Origin: an uncultured Caryophanales bacterium
GTDB lineage: Bacteria; Bacillota_I; Bacilli_A; RFN20; CAG-826
Reading direction: 5' to 3'
Assembly: GCA_902464635.1 (NCBI GenBank)
Contig: CABQKC010000018.1
Coordinates: 1-38,647 of the forward strand
DNA: 38,647 nt
The translations under genes were made by a program, and so were the position numbers. Numbering within the stretch: the stretch's first letter is position 1; each line of letters begins with the position of its first letter. A model generated the notes under the pieces. That model worked only from the letters and a program-made list of their open reading frames with translations. It did no database searches and had not been told where the DNA came from. Shown piece by piece: positions 25,019 through 33,959 of the stretch.

Positions 25019-25135
25019 TGTACTATTTTAATATTTTTTATTGAACTATTTTTATATAAATATTTAAGTAAACATCTTTCAATATTTTAATAATATTATT
25101 TTTGATAAAATCATTTTGTTCATAATATAATAATC

Positions 25136-25163
25136 AAAAAAAGCCCTGCATTTTAAGCAAGAC
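25136..25163 (-). terminator. Rho-independent terminator after ppa
   Basis: Minus strand GTCTTGC (25163-25157) pairs with GCAGGGC (25149-25143), including two G-U pairs, loop of 7, followed by T7 (25142-25136). Confidence 0.75.
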
Positions 25164-25189
25164 TTCTAAGATTATTTATAAGAGAGTAT

Positions 25190-25732
25190 TTACTTCTCAA
25201 ACTTATCTTTATATCTAGCAATAGCTTTTTCTATCGCCTCTTCAGCAACTTCCCTATTTTCAAACCCACCAATTTCAGTAGGCTTTCCATTCTCTAATTG
25301 TTTATATACTTTAAAGAAGTGACGGATTTCATCTAGAAGGTGATTTGGTAGTTCGTGGATTTGTTTTATCTGGGCATAAAAAGGATCATTATCGCAGACA
25401 GCAATTATTTTTTCATCGACAAAACCAGAGTCTTTCATATTTAGCATTCCCACTGGATGACATCTTACTAAAGCCATAGGAACTATAGGCTCGCTAGTAA
25501 CAATCATGACATCTAATGGGTCGTCATCTAGACCCCAGGTTTTAGGGATGAATCCATAATTATGTGGGTAGTGAGTTGATGTAAAAAGTATCCTATCCAA
25601 CATTAGGTAACCGCTATCTTCGTCAAGCTCATATTTGTTCTTGCAGCCGGCAGGAATCTCTACACAGGCTAGAAAATGGTCTTTTTTAATACGATTAGAG
25701 TCAATCGAATGTACAATAATATTATTTCTCAT
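25190..25732 (-). CDS. ppa: inorganic pyrophosphatase, family I
   Basis: 180 aa, the usual family I size. Motifs: GCKNKYELDEDSG, then HYPHNYGFIPKTWGLDDDP with the D-D-D-P-L-D metal-binding run, and VDEKIIAVCDNDP. Hydrolyses PPi from biosynthetic reactions such as the tRNA charging by the upstream leuS, which favours those reactions. Cytoplasmic, Mg2+-dependent. No SD; TAAAAT lies 6 nt before the ATG. Separated from leuS by a strong terminator. Confidence 0.95.
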   Translation of the reverse strand: MRNNIIVHSIDSNRIKKDHFLACVEIPAGCKNKYELDEDSGYLMLDRILFTSTHYPHNYGFIPKTWGLDDDPLDVMIVTSEPIVPMALVRCHPVGMLNMKDSGFVDEKIIAVCDNDPFYAQIKQIHELPNHLLDEIRHFFKVYKQLENGKPTEIGGFENREVAEEAIEKAIARYKDKFEK

Positions 25733-25738
25733 GGGTTC

Positions 25739-25761
25739 ATTTTACTCTAGATAGACTATCT
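25739..25761 (-). promoter_or_regulatory. ppa: ppa promoter, leaderless, with palindrome in the spacer
   Basis: TAAAAT (25744-25739) ends 6 nt before the ATG. AGATAGTCTATCT on the minus strand (25761-25749) is a perfect 6-1-6 palindrome in the spacer. The -35 position is the T run of the leuS terminator and is weak. Confidence 0.4.
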
Positions 25762-25840
25762 AAAAAAGCCCTTGCAATGAAGTGAGGCCCAAATGTTGGA
25801 CAAACAGCAGGAGGGTCTCACTTCACAGCAGCAAGGGCTT
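25762..25840 (-). terminator. long bipartite terminator after leuS
   Basis: Starts 17 nt after the leuS stop. Minus strand AGCCCTTGC (outer) and TGAAGTGAG (inner) pair with CTCACTTCA and GCAAGGGCT across plus positions 25767-25775, 25778-25786, 25817-25825 and 25831-25839, giving two 9-bp helices with a small internal loop, a loop of about 30 nt, and T6 at the end (25767-25762). Much longer than needed for termination. The loop contains TCCAACATTTGG, repeated at the right end of the window. Confidence 0.8.
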
Positions 25841-25856
25841 ATAAATTTGATGTAGA

Positions 25857-28262
25857 TTAAACTACTATGTTACAAATTCTACCTTTGACAAAGATGATCT
25901 TTTTGATTTCCTTGCCGTCGATATATTGAGCAATCTTTGGATTGGCTTTTACCATAGCAAGGGCATCATCTTGGTTAATATCAACATCGAATTCCATGAC
26001 ATCTCTAGTTTTTCCATTAACCGAGATGGCCATCTTCATCGTGTTTTTGATTAGATTAGCTTCATCGTAAGTCGGCCAAGGTTCATAAGCCAACGTTGAA
26101 TCATGGCCAAGTTTTTGCCACATTTCTTCTCCTATGTAAGGGCAAATGCAAGAGAACATCTTAACAAACCCTTCAATATAGTCCTTATATATAGATTTAG
26201 CTTTATAGACAGCATTGATAAATACCATCATAGCAGAAATAGCAGTATTGAAGGCCAAAGCCTCAAAGTCTGCGCTGACTTTTTTAGCCATGGAAGCAAA
26301 TTCAAAGTCCAATTCATGGGAATTTGTAGAAGAAATCTTTTCAAAGAAAGTAGGATCATCAACTAATCTAAATACTCTTTCTATAAATCTCTTGCTACCT
26401 TCAATCCCGGTAGTAGACCAAGGTTTTGCCTCTTCTAATGGACCTGCAAACATCTCGAATAAACGAAGTGAATCAGCGCCATAATTATTGACTATCTCAT
26501 CTGGATTAACGACATTCCCCCTAGATTTAGACATCTTTTCCCCGTTTGAACCTAAAATCATGCCTTGATGGAATAATTTCTTAAATGGTTCCTTAGAGGA
26601 TACAACGCCAATGTCATAAAGGAATTTATGCCAGAATCTAGCATAAAGCAAATGCAATACGGCATGTTCAGCTCCGCCGACATATAAATCAACAGGAAGC
26701 CAATGGTCTAATAATCTCTTATCGCCAATCGCATTGTTATTATGTGGATCTATATAACGGATGTAATACCAGCAAGAACCCGCCCATTGAGGCATTGTAT
26801 TAGTTTCCCTAACACCTTTTCTTCCATCTGGAGCAATGTAATTTAGCCAGCTAGAAGGTGCTTTAGATAATGGAGGTTTGCCGTCTTTTGTAGGTTTATA
26901 ATCATCTAATTCAGGAAGTACTAATGGGAGCTGATCTTCTGGAAGAGGGAATTCGGTTCCATCATTAAGCTTAACAACAGGGATTGGTTCTCCCCAATAT
27001 CTTTGCCTAGAGAAAATCCAGTCACGCAATTTGTAATTGATGACTCTTTTCCCAGCACCGATTTCTTCTAATTTCTTAGTTATTGCGACTTTGGCATCCG
27101 CAATATTTAATCCATCGGCAAAGCTAGAATTGATATGTTTTCCATCTCCTTCATAAGCAGAAGTAGAGATATCACCTTCGACAACTTGGATTATTTCTAG
27201 ATTATGTTTTTTAGCAAATTCATAATCCCTGGAATCATGGCTAGGAACAGCCATAACGGCTCCAGAGCCATATGAACCCAAGACATAATCTGCACAATAA
27301 ACTGGAATTACTTTCCCATTTATTGGATTAATCGCATCAAATCCAAGATAGACACCGGTCTTGTCTTTAGAAGTAGAAGTCCTAGTTAAATCTGATTTAC
27401 GCTTAGATTCTTCTACATATTTATTAACGGCTTCCAATTGAGAAGCAGAGGTTAATTTAGCGACTAAAGGATGTTCAGGGGCTAAGCAACAATAAGTGCA
27501 ACCAAATAAAGTATCAACTCTAGTAGTAAATACTTCAAAGCTTTCATCTCTTCCATTAATCTTGAAAGTAATAGAAACACCTTCGCTTTTGCCAATCCAG
27601 TTCTTTTGCATTTCTAGAGTAGACTTTGGCCAATCTAGTAAAGTTAAATCTTTCTCTAGTTTATCGGCATATTTAGTAATGCGAAGTACCCATTGCCTCA
27701 TAGGCATCCTAATAACTGGATAGCCTCCTCTTTCAGAAACTCCGTTAACGACTTCTTCGTTAGCCAAGACAGTTCCTAATTCAGGGCAATAATTGACTGG
27801 AATATCAGCAACATAAGCCAAGTCATGCTTAAACAATTGGATAAAGATCCATTGGGTCCATTTGTAATAGTCTTCATCGATTGTAGCAATTTCCTTACTC
27901 CAATCATAAGAGAACCCAAGGGCTTTGATTTGACGTTTGAAATTAGCAATGTTCTTCCTGGTAAATTCTTCAGGATGGACATTGTTTTTAATAGCAAATT
28001 GTTCGGCTGGAAGGCCAAAAGCATCCCATCCCATTGGATGAAGGACATTATATCCTTGCATTCTTTTCATCCTGCAGACAATATCTGTTGCAGTATATCC
28101 TTCAGGATGTCCGACATGTAGTCCTTGTCCTGATGGATATGGGAACATGTCTAATACATAATATTTGGGCTTAGAAAAATCATGGGTGTCGCAATAAAAG
28201 GTATTGTTATCATCCCAGTATTTTGCCCATTTTTGTTCAATATTTTTATAATCGTAACTCAT
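25857..28262 (-). CDS. leuS: leucyl-tRNA synthetase
   Basis: 801 aa, class I. HIGH-type motif LHVGH at 48-52 within PYPSGQG..., KMSKS near residue 570 in NGEKMSKSRGN, and the CP1 editing domain between (the region TTRVDTLFGC with the T-rich editing pocket, and SHDSRDYEF). Charges tRNA-Leu with leucine. No SD; TATAAT is 7 nt before the ATG, so the message is probably leaderless and no T-box riboswitch is present upstream, although T-box control is common for leuS in Bacillota. Downstream it shares strand and direction with ppa. Confidence 0.97.
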   Translation of the reverse strand: MSYDYKNIEQKWAKYWDDNNTFYCDTHDFSKPKYYVLDMFPYPSGQGLHVGHPEGYTATDIVCRMKRMQGYNVLHPMGWDAFGLPAEQFAIKNNVHPEEFTRKNIANFKRQIKALGFSYDWSKEIATIDEDYYKWTQWIFIQLFKHDLAYVADIPVNYCPELGTVLANEEVVNGVSERGGYPVIRMPMRQWVLRITKYADKLEKDLTLLDWPKSTLEMQKNWIGKSEGVSITFKINGRDESFEVFTTRVDTLFGCTYCCLAPEHPLVAKLTSASQLEAVNKYVEESKRKSDLTRTSTSKDKTGVYLGFDAINPINGKVIPVYCADYVLGSYGSGAVMAVPSHDSRDYEFAKKHNLEIIQVVEGDISTSAYEGDGKHINSSFADGLNIADAKVAITKKLEEIGAGKRVINYKLRDWIFSRQRYWGEPIPVVKLNDGTEFPLPEDQLPLVLPELDDYKPTKDGKPPLSKAPSSWLNYIAPDGRKGVRETNTMPQWAGSCWYYIRYIDPHNNNAIGDKRLLDHWLPVDLYVGGAEHAVLHLLYARFWHKFLYDIGVVSSKEPFKKLFHQGMILGSNGEKMSKSRGNVVNPDEIVNNYGADSLRLFEMFAGPLEEAKPWSTTGIEGSKRFIERVFRLVDDPTFFEKISSTNSHELDFEFASMAKKVSADFEALAFNTAISAMMVFINAVYKAKSIYKDYIEGFVKMFSCICPYIGEEMWQKLGHDSTLAYEPWPTYDEANLIKNTMKMAISVNGKTRDVMEFDVDINQDDALAMVKANPKIAQYIDGKEIKKIIFVKGRICNIVV

Positions 28263-28269
28263 AAGGCAA

Positions 28270-28275
28270 ATTATA
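28270..28275 (-). promoter_or_regulatory. leuS: leuS -10 box, leaderless arrangement
   Basis: Perfect TATAAT, 7 nt before the ATG. No SD. The -35 is poor. The 59 bp to glgA hold no terminator, so read-through from the glycogen operon is possible. Confidence 0.5.
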
Positions 28276-28321
28276 GACTAACTGATTAAAAATTAAATAG
28301 ATAAAAGGGCAGGCTAAATAA

Positions 28322-29752
28322 TTATTTATTTAGGGCTTGGTTATATAGTTCTAGATATTGCAAACTAGATTTATTCCATGAATGGTCTGCTTTCATGGCA
28401 TTGCTTCTAAGTTTTCTTAGTTTTGCTTTGTCATTATAGACTAGACTAGCCTTATAGACTCCGTAATCAAGTCCACCGATATCAAAGTCATTAAAGAGGA
28501 ATCCATCGGCTTTATCTAGGTTAGAATCGTTATAATCAACAATAGTGTCCGCTAAGCCGCCCGTTCTTCTAGCAATTGGAAGAGTGCCGTATTTTAAGGC
28601 AATCATCTGTCCAATCCCACATGGTTCAAATAAAGAAGGCATGAGGAAGAAATCGCATCCAGCATAGATATAATGGGCAAATTTGGCATTATAGCCAATA
28701 TAGATTCCAACTCTATCTGGATAATCTCTTCTTAAGTCTTCCAAAGCTTGTTCATAGGCATATTCGCCTGAACCAAGAGCAAAGAAAGCCCCTCCGTTAT
28801 TTAAGATTTTTCTTGCCTCAGCTAAGACTAATTCGATTCCTTTTTGGGAAGTCAATCTAGAAACTAGTCCATAGCAAGGAACATCTTTATATTCGAGCAG
28901 GCATTTACCAAACATTGCCTTCTTGCATTCTTTCTTGCCGCTAGTAACGTCTTTGATTGAATACTTTTTAGCAATATTAGGATCTTCTTTTGGATTGAAT
29001 TCATTTTCGTCAATGCCATTGCAAATCCCGACAAAATCATCTTTTCTTAAAGCTAAGATATAAGATAAGCCAAATGTCGATGATGGATCTAATAATTCAA
29101 GAGCATGTGTTGGAGATACGGTAGTAATTTTATCGCTATAGACAATGCCGGCCTTGAAAGTAGAAACCATTCCTTCAAAACGAAGTTCGCCTGAATCAAA
29201 TAAATCATCGCTCAAGGAATAGAAATCATTTAGGAAATATCTATCAATTAAACCCATAAACATTGGGTTATGGATGGTAAAGATGAATTTAGTATAGGAA
29301 AAATTAGGATGGAATGGGTCTTTTTTCTTGACCAAGCAAGGAATCATTCCAGTTTGCCAATCATTGCAATGAATGATATCGAAATGGAGATTCAATTGCT
29401 TTATAGTCTCTATAACGGCAAGGCTAAAGAAAGCAAAACGTTCCCCGTCGTCTCCATATCCATATAGGTTATGCCTAGTGAAATAATATGAATTGGCAAG
29501 GAAATAGAAATTGACATTATTTAATTTATAGTAATAGATGTCGGTTTGTTGGTTTCTCCAGCTCATCTTTGTATAGAAAGATGCAACTTGCTTGAATTTA
29601 TAATCCTTATTAGAAGTTGATTCATAAAAGGGGAGGAAAACCGAAACATCTTCCTTAGAAGAAAGTTCTTTTGATAAAGAATAAACAACATCACCTAATC
29701 CACCGGTTTTGGAAAAGGGATTTGATTCACTTGAGACAAATGCAATTTTCAT
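28322..29752 (-). CDS. glgA: glycogen (starch) synthase, ADP-glucose dependent
   Basis: 476 aa, GT5 family. KTGGLGDV (15-22) binds the ADP-glucose, and the C-terminal MPSLFEPCGIGQMIALKYG with RRTGGLADTI carries the family's E-x7-E type motif and GG loop. Extends alpha-1,4-glucan chains in the cytoplasm. Its ATG overlaps the glgD stop (ATGA). AAGGATC is a weak SD, so translational coupling to glgD is likely. Third gene of glgC-glgD-glgA. Confidence 0.96.
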   Translation of the reverse strand: MKIAFVSSESNPFSKTGGLGDVVYSLSKELSSKEDVSVFLPFYESTSNKDYKFKQVASFYTKMSWRNQQTDIYYYKLNNVNFYFLANSYYFTRHNLYGYGDDGERFAFFSLAVIETIKQLNLHFDIIHCNDWQTGMIPCLVKKKDPFHPNFSYTKFIFTIHNPMFMGLIDRYFLNDFYSLSDDLFDSGELRFEGMVSTFKAGIVYSDKITTVSPTHALELLDPSSTFGLSYILALRKDDFVGICNGIDENEFNPKEDPNIAKKYSIKDVTSGKKECKKAMFGKCLLEYKDVPCYGLVSRLTSQKGIELVLAEARKILNNGGAFFALGSGEYAYEQALEDLRRDYPDRVGIYIGYNAKFAHYIYAGCDFFLMPSLFEPCGIGQMIALKYGTLPIARRTGGLADTIVDYNDSNLDKADGFLFNDFDIGGLDYGVYKASLVYNDKAKLRKLRSNAMKADHSWNKSSLQYLELYNQALNK

Positions 29753-30867
29753 ATAATAGATCCTTGAGCTACATAATGTGGCTCGTTTTTATCACCAGAG
29801 ACAATATGGGAACGGGTAATAATAGAATATTTATCGATAAGGGCATTTTCGATATGGGCCTTATCCCCAATCATAGTTGAAGAGAAGACAATAGAATCCT
29901 TAACAACAGCACCTTTGGCAACTTTTACATTACGTGCAATGATGGAATTTATGACAGTCCCCTCGATTAAGCTACCATTAGAAATAAAGGAATTAGATAC
30001 TTTTGCATCCTTGCCATATAAGGCTGGTGGCGTATCGTGAGTCAAAGTATAAATTGGCCAATCTTTCTTGAACAATTGTTTGGAGATATCTTTGGAAAAT
30101 AATTCGAAAGAATAATCCATGTAATGCTTAAATGAATCGATGCATCTAGCATATCCATCATGCATATATACATGGGCCTTGAATCCATCTTCCCTAGTAA
30201 CGATATAGATAAGAGTCTTTAAATCCAAAGTAAGATTACGTCTAGCATAACGATGAATCATATCTGCTAGAACAGTTCTATTGATGACATACATTTCCAT
30301 TGAGACAATAGCCTCTCCAGTGATGCCAACATTTTCAATAGCTTCCTGCACATAGCCATTCTTATCGACTGAAAGTACTTTTGAAGTCAAGAATTCATCT
30401 TCGGCATTTTTGACTTTAGTAGCAACGACGGTAATCTTTTCTTTCCTTTGGATATGTTCTTTTATTATCGGTCTTAAATCGATATTAGTAATAACGTGGG
30501 CTGGAACAACAACAATATAGGAAGCACTTGAATCATATAAGACCCAGTCATTTTCCTTGATGTTATTAATATCTGTATTAGATGAAGGATAAAGGTGCCC
30601 TGGCTCGTTATACATGATAATTTGCTGACCAATTTTAGTATTGGTTGTCCAAGCATCCATGCTGCCTAGATGCTTAAGGATGGATCTTTGATGGTCTTTA
30701 ACTAATATTCCCATCGTAGAAATACCTGAATTAGTAATATTAGACATCGCAAAGTCGCAGCAGGCATATCTACCTAAGAAGGAAGTCGATCCCAAAGGAC
30801 GGGAATCAGTTAACTGAGGAATCTCTGGGGAAGAGTGAAAATTTACAATACCAATTACATCATTCAT
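29749..30867 (-). CDS. glgD: GlgD, non-catalytic partner of ADP-glucose pyrophosphorylase
   Basis: 372 aa. Nucleotidyltransferase fold plus a C-terminal left-handed beta-helix (repeats such as KVAKGAVVKDSIVF). The glycine-rich nucleotide loop of GlgC (GGKGTRL) is replaced by NFHSSPEIPQL, as known for GlgD, which stabilises or modulates GlgC in Gram-positive bacteria. Start: ATG 30867, with AGAGGT overlapping the glgC stop region. An in-frame start at 30912 would overlap glgC by 41 bp and has no SD. Four nt after glgC; overlaps glgA by 4 bp. Confidence 0.95.
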   Translation of the reverse strand: MNDVIGIVNFHSSPEIPQLTDSRPLGSTSFLGRYACCDFAMSNITNSGISTMGILVKDHQRSILKHLGSMDAWTTNTKIGQQIIMYNEPGHLYPSSNTDINNIKENDWVLYDSSASYIVVVPAHVITNIDLRPIIKEHIQRKEKITVVATKVKNAEDEFLTSKVLSVDKNGYVQEAIENVGITGEAIVSMEMYVINRTVLADMIHRYARRNLTLDLKTLIYIVTREDGFKAHVYMHDGYARCIDSFKHYMDYSFELFSKDISKQLFKKDWPIYTLTHDTPPALYGKDAKVSNSFISNGSLIEGTVINSIIARNVKVAKGAVVKDSIVFSSTMIGDKAHIENALIDKYSIITRSHIVSGDKNEPHYVAQGSII

Positions 30868-30871
30868 AAAA

Positions 30872-31996
30872 TTAACCTCTTGCATACAAGGCAATATCCT
30901 TGTTTCCGACATTTAACTGTTCGTTTTCTTCGACTTCACTATTTGGGCCAATGATGGCATTTTCAACAACAGCGCCTTTTTTGATGCTAACTCCTTGCAT
31001 CAAGACAGAATTAACAACCTTGGCACCTTCTTCGACTTCGACTTGGCTAGAGATGACACAATGGTCAACTTCACCTAGGATTGTCGCGCCTTGGTTGATT
31101 AAACAATCCTTAACAACAGCCTTGCTGCCGATATATTGAGGGGTAGCGTGTGTATCTTCTGAATAAATCCTTTGATTAGCTTGTACCGAGAATAAATTTA
31201 TAGAAGGGTCTCCACTTAAAAGAAGGTCCATATTGGCTTGGTGTAAGGAAGAAATAGTACCTACATCCTTCCAATATCCTTTAAAAGTATAGGCGACAAG
31301 TTTCTTTCCCTTCTCTAGCATGGTTGGGATGATATTCTTGCCAAAGTCATGGTCGCTATTTTCGTTTTTCGCATCTTCGACTAGCATGCTTCTAAGTATC
31401 TTGTAATTAAAGATATAGATGCCCATGGAAGCAAGATTTGACTTAGGTACTTTTGGTTTTTCCTTGAAGGCAGTTATATTGCTTTCATTATCAGTTTCAA
31501 GAATTCCAAACCTGGAAGCTTCTTCAATAGGTACTTCGATAACTGAAATCGTACAGTCAGCCTTTTTTTCTTCATGGAGTTTAAGCATTTCATCATAAGT
31601 AGTCGAATAGATATGGTCTCCAGAAAGAATCAAGACATATTCAGGGGCAATCGAATCAAGCCAATCTATATTTTGATAGATGGCATCGGCAGTTCCTTTA
31701 TACCAGGAAGAGCCTTCTTCGGTTTGCTTTGGAGTTAAGACGGCAGTAAGCGAATTTACCCCGTTTAAACCCCAGTTTTTGCCATTTCCGATATAGGAAT
31801 TAAGATCACTAGATTCATACTGAGTCAAAACCCCAACATGGTTGATGTTGGAATTGGCACAATTTGAAAGAGGAAAGTCGATAATACGATATTTGGCGCC
31901 ATAGGAAACAGCAGGTTTAGCAGTTTTTCTTGTCAAAGCTTTTAACCTAGTTCCTTTGCCACCAGCTAAAATCATAGCAGCAATTTTTATGCCCAT
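30872..31996 (-). CDS. glgC: glucose-1-phosphate adenylyltransferase
   Basis: 374 aa. N-terminal MILAGGKGTRLKALT (nucleotide loop), KPAVSYGAKYRIIDFPLSN, ILSGDHIY (metal/substrate), FKEKPKVP; C-terminal left-handed beta-helix with hexapeptide repeats. Makes ADP-glucose from glucose-1-P and ATP, the rate-setting step of glycogen synthesis. AAGGAGC 7-8 nt before the ATG. First gene of the operon. No branching enzyme or phosphorylase is in the window. Confidence 0.97.
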   Translation of the reverse strand: MGIKIAAMILAGGKGTRLKALTRKTAKPAVSYGAKYRIIDFPLSNCANSNINHVGVLTQYESSDLNSYIGNGKNWGLNGVNSLTAVLTPKQTEEGSSWYKGTADAIYQNIDWLDSIAPEYVLILSGDHIYSTTYDEMLKLHEEKKADCTISVIEVPIEEASRFGILETDNESNITAFKEKPKVPKSNLASMGIYIFNYKILRSMLVEDAKNENSDHDFGKNIIPTMLEKGKKLVAYTFKGYWKDVGTISSLHQANMDLLLSGDPSINLFSVQANQRIYSEDTHATPQYIGSKAVVKDCLINQGATILGEVDHCVISSQVEVEEGAKVVNSVLMQGVSIKKGAVVENAIIGPNSEVEENEQLNVGNKDIALYARG

Positions 31997-32279
31997 AGGA
32001 GCTCCTTATTAATACAAATTCATTATATGAAAAATGTTAGAAAAAGGCACTAAAAATCTAAACAATTTTAACCTTAATTACCTAATATTCAGAAAGAATA
32101 GTTTTAGACATCTAAAGTAGAGTTTTTCCAATTGAACTATAAAATTAATTGAGTATATTATCATCTTTCATTTCCGTAATTTATTTATTTGTTTTAGTTT
32201 CGTTTTTGGATTGCATTTGGTTTATATCCTAAAAAAAGGTCTAAGGGGCTAGATATTTCACTTTATTATTAAATAAAGT
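31997..32279. other. intergenic region between glgC and rpmB
   Basis: AT-rich, divergent spacer of 345 bp including the rpmB promoter. On the minus strand TATAAT (32027-32022) stands 26 nt before glgC and is its likely -10; no strong -35. 32041-32270 shows no open frame of note and no clear repeat. Confidence 0.5.
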
Positions 32280-32308
32280 TTGCACTTACCCCTAGCCTGT
32301 GCTATATT
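32280..32308 (+). promoter_or_regulatory. rpmB: rpmB promoter with extended -10
   Basis: TTGCAC (32280-32285), 17-nt spacer, TGC then TATATT (32303-32308). Near-consensus -35, ideal spacing and an extended TGn element, as expected for a ribosomal protein gene. SD AAAGAGGT follows. Confidence 0.75.
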
Positions 32309-32341
32309 TCCATACGCGTAACCCGCAAAGAGGTATTTACT

Positions 32342-32551
32342 ATGTCTAGAGTTTGCCCAGTAACAGGAAAAGGCCCAGTCAGCGGAAATGCTCGTAGTCA
32401 CTCACTAAGAGCCACCCGTCGTCGTTGGAATGTCAATTTACAAAAATACAAAGTCAACGTTGACGGAAAGATGGTCGAAGTCAGGATGTCTGCTAGAGCT
32501 TATCGTACCTTAAACAAGACTATCAAGGCCCAAGAAAAAGCAGCCAAATAA
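32342..32551 (+). CDS. rpmB: 50S ribosomal protein L28
   Basis: 69 aa, normal size. MSRVCPVTGKGPVSGNARSH, then TRRRWNVNLQKYKVNVDG, the L28 core that binds 23S rRNA. Only one Cys, so it is the zinc-independent form. AAAGAGGT 6-8 nt before the ATG. Monocistronic, with its own promoter and terminator. It lies close to the prpC-prkC-rpe cluster as in Bacillus, but on the opposite strand. Confidence 0.97.
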   Translation: MSRVCPVTGKGPVSGNARSHSLRATRRRWNVNLQKYKVNVDGKMVEVRMSARAYRTLNKTIKAQEKAAK

Positions 32552-32577
32552 TTCGATTATTTGCTAGAAGTTAAAGG

Positions 32578-32600
32578 GACGTGAAAACACGTCTTTTTTT
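32578..32600 (+). terminator. rpmB: rpmB terminator
   Basis: GACGTG (32578-32583), AAAA loop, CACGTC (32588-32593), then T7. Strong and compact. Ends 11 nt before the convergent membrane-protein gene. Confidence 0.92.
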
Positions 32601-32610
32601 CTTTACCTAT

Positions 32611-33309
32611 TTAGGCGATTTCTAGGCTAAATATCAATAATCCTATTATATATACTAATAAGGATAATATATCTAGGAATAAAGTAAGCCATTCAGAGAA
32701 GGCCAAGATGAACGGACGTGGGCGGCTAGAAGTAACTACCCCATCGCTTCCGACTGAAGATTGGAGTTCAGTCCATTTAGATAATTTTGGATTGACTAGG
32801 ATCAATCCTTTGATTAAGGCAATAACTAGACAAATTATAGCCAAAGTCATTGCTAGTTTATTCATTGATAAATATGAATATAAATTAAAGAAAGTTAGCC
32901 CGATTACAATATCAAGCAAGGCCGATAAGGAAAAGAATACAACTGATAATATCAAATGGTATTTAAATACATAGGCAGGGATATAATTTAGTCCAACAAA
33001 AGAAGCCATTGTAAATAAAGTTATTATTCCAATTACGATTCCTAATGAATTCAAAGAAGAGAAAGTTGGGTTTAGATAAATAAGGAAAAAACTACTTCCA
33101 GCAACTATAATTGCTAGACCTATACAGGCAAATTTATTAATGTGGCTATTTTTGTCATCGCTATCGCTCATTTCAAATGGGAAGCAAGAAAGATAATCAT
33201 AATTCTTCTTATACCTATTTTTATAAGAGAGGCATCCTGTAACCATGTAAAAGATAAAAAAACCAAATAGTAATACAAGGAAGGAAGCAAATAAGATTAT
33301 ACCTATCAT
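32611..33309 (-). CDS. polytopic membrane protein of unknown function
   Basis: 232 aa with about seven hydrophobic helices (1-22, 60-80, 88-108, 115-135, 145-165, and two at 204-230). A polar loop FEMSDSDDKNSH (about 46-57) lies between the first two. I recognise no family. The start overlaps rpe by 4 bp (ATGA), so it belongs to the rsmB-rlmN-prpC-prkC-rpe operon as the last gene, ending next to the rpmB terminator. In Bacillus relatives this place is held by other genes, so a link with the kinase/phosphatase pair is only positional. Confidence 0.6.
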   Translation of the reverse strand: MIGIILFASFLVLLFGFFIFYMVTGCLSYKNRYKKNYDYLSCFPFEMSDSDDKNSHINKFACIGLAIIVAGSSFFLIYLNPTFSSLNSLGIVIGIITLFTMASFVGLNYIPAYVFKYHLILSVVFFSLSALLDIVIGLTFFNLYSYLSMNKLAMTLAIICLVIALIKGLILVNPKLSKWTELQSSVGSDGVVTSSRPRPFILAFSEWLTLFLDILSLLVYIIGLLIFSLEIA

Positions 33310-33959
33310 AATTCAATTAACCCTTTTAACCTTTCTTTATAATCATCATGTCCATATAGATATGATCCTGCAACAAGGACGTCAACCCCTTTATCTACAC
33401 ATAGTTTAGCAGTTTCTAGATTTATTCCCCCATCGACTTCGATTAGGTAATCTAGATTGTTTTTCTTTCTATATTCATCAAAGAAAGAAATCTTCTCTAG
33501 GGAATTAGGCATGAATTTCTGTCCGCCTTTCCCTGGTTCAACTGACATTACTAAAACTAAACCAACTAAGGGTAAAAATGGAACTACATCTTCTACTCTA
33601 GTGTTTGGTTTAAGCGAAATTCCCGGCTTTACATTAAGCGATTTGATTAATTCTATCGCCTTCAAGACTTCTTCGTTGCTAGAAAAGGCCTCGACATGGA
33701 TTGTGATTATATTTGATCCCGCCTTGGCGAATTCTTTAATTTCCTTAAAAGGAGAGACCACCATCAAATGGGTATCTTTAACAATATCAATATCTTTAAT
33801 CTTGTCCAATAAAGAAGCATCGAAAGTTGTATTAGGGACAAATTTGCCATCCATTACATCTAGATGAATAAACTTAGCCCCATTAAGAGCCATTTTATTT
33901 ACTTCTTCATGAATAGAAGAAAAAGAAGCAGAAAGAATTGAAGGAGAAACAATACTCAT
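33306..33959 (-). CDS. rpe: ribulose-phosphate 3-epimerase
   Basis: 217 aa TIM barrel. PSILSASF, KFIHLDVMDGKFVPNTTF (metal-binding His-x-Asp), LMVVSP, VLVMSVEPGKGGQKF, DYLIEVDGGINLET and VLVAGSYLYG are the family signatures in order. Interconverts ribulose-5-P and xylulose-5-P in the pentose phosphate pathway. Overlaps prkC and the membrane gene by 4 bp each (both ATGA), so translation is coupled. Confidence 0.96.
   Translation of the reverse strand: MSIVSPSILSASFSSIHEEVNKMALNGAKFIHLDVMDGKFVPNTTFDASLLDKIKDIDIVKDTHLMVVSPFKEIKEFAKAGSNIITIHVEAFSSNEEVLKAIELIKSLNVKPGISLKPNTRVEDVVPFLPLVGLVLVMSVEPGKGGQKFMPNSLEKISFFDEYRKKNNLDYLIEVDGGINLETAKLCVDKGVDVLVAGSYLYGHDDYKERLKGLIEL

Noticed and set aside
28263..28321. 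T-box riboswitch before leuS
   Set aside because: The gap is only 59 bp and a -10 box lies 7 nt before the ATG, leaving no room for a leader.
29749..33959. Mycoplasma-type code with TGA as Trp
   Set aside because: TGA is the stop of glgD, prkC and rpe, each overlapping the next ATG, and Trp is encoded by TGG throughout.
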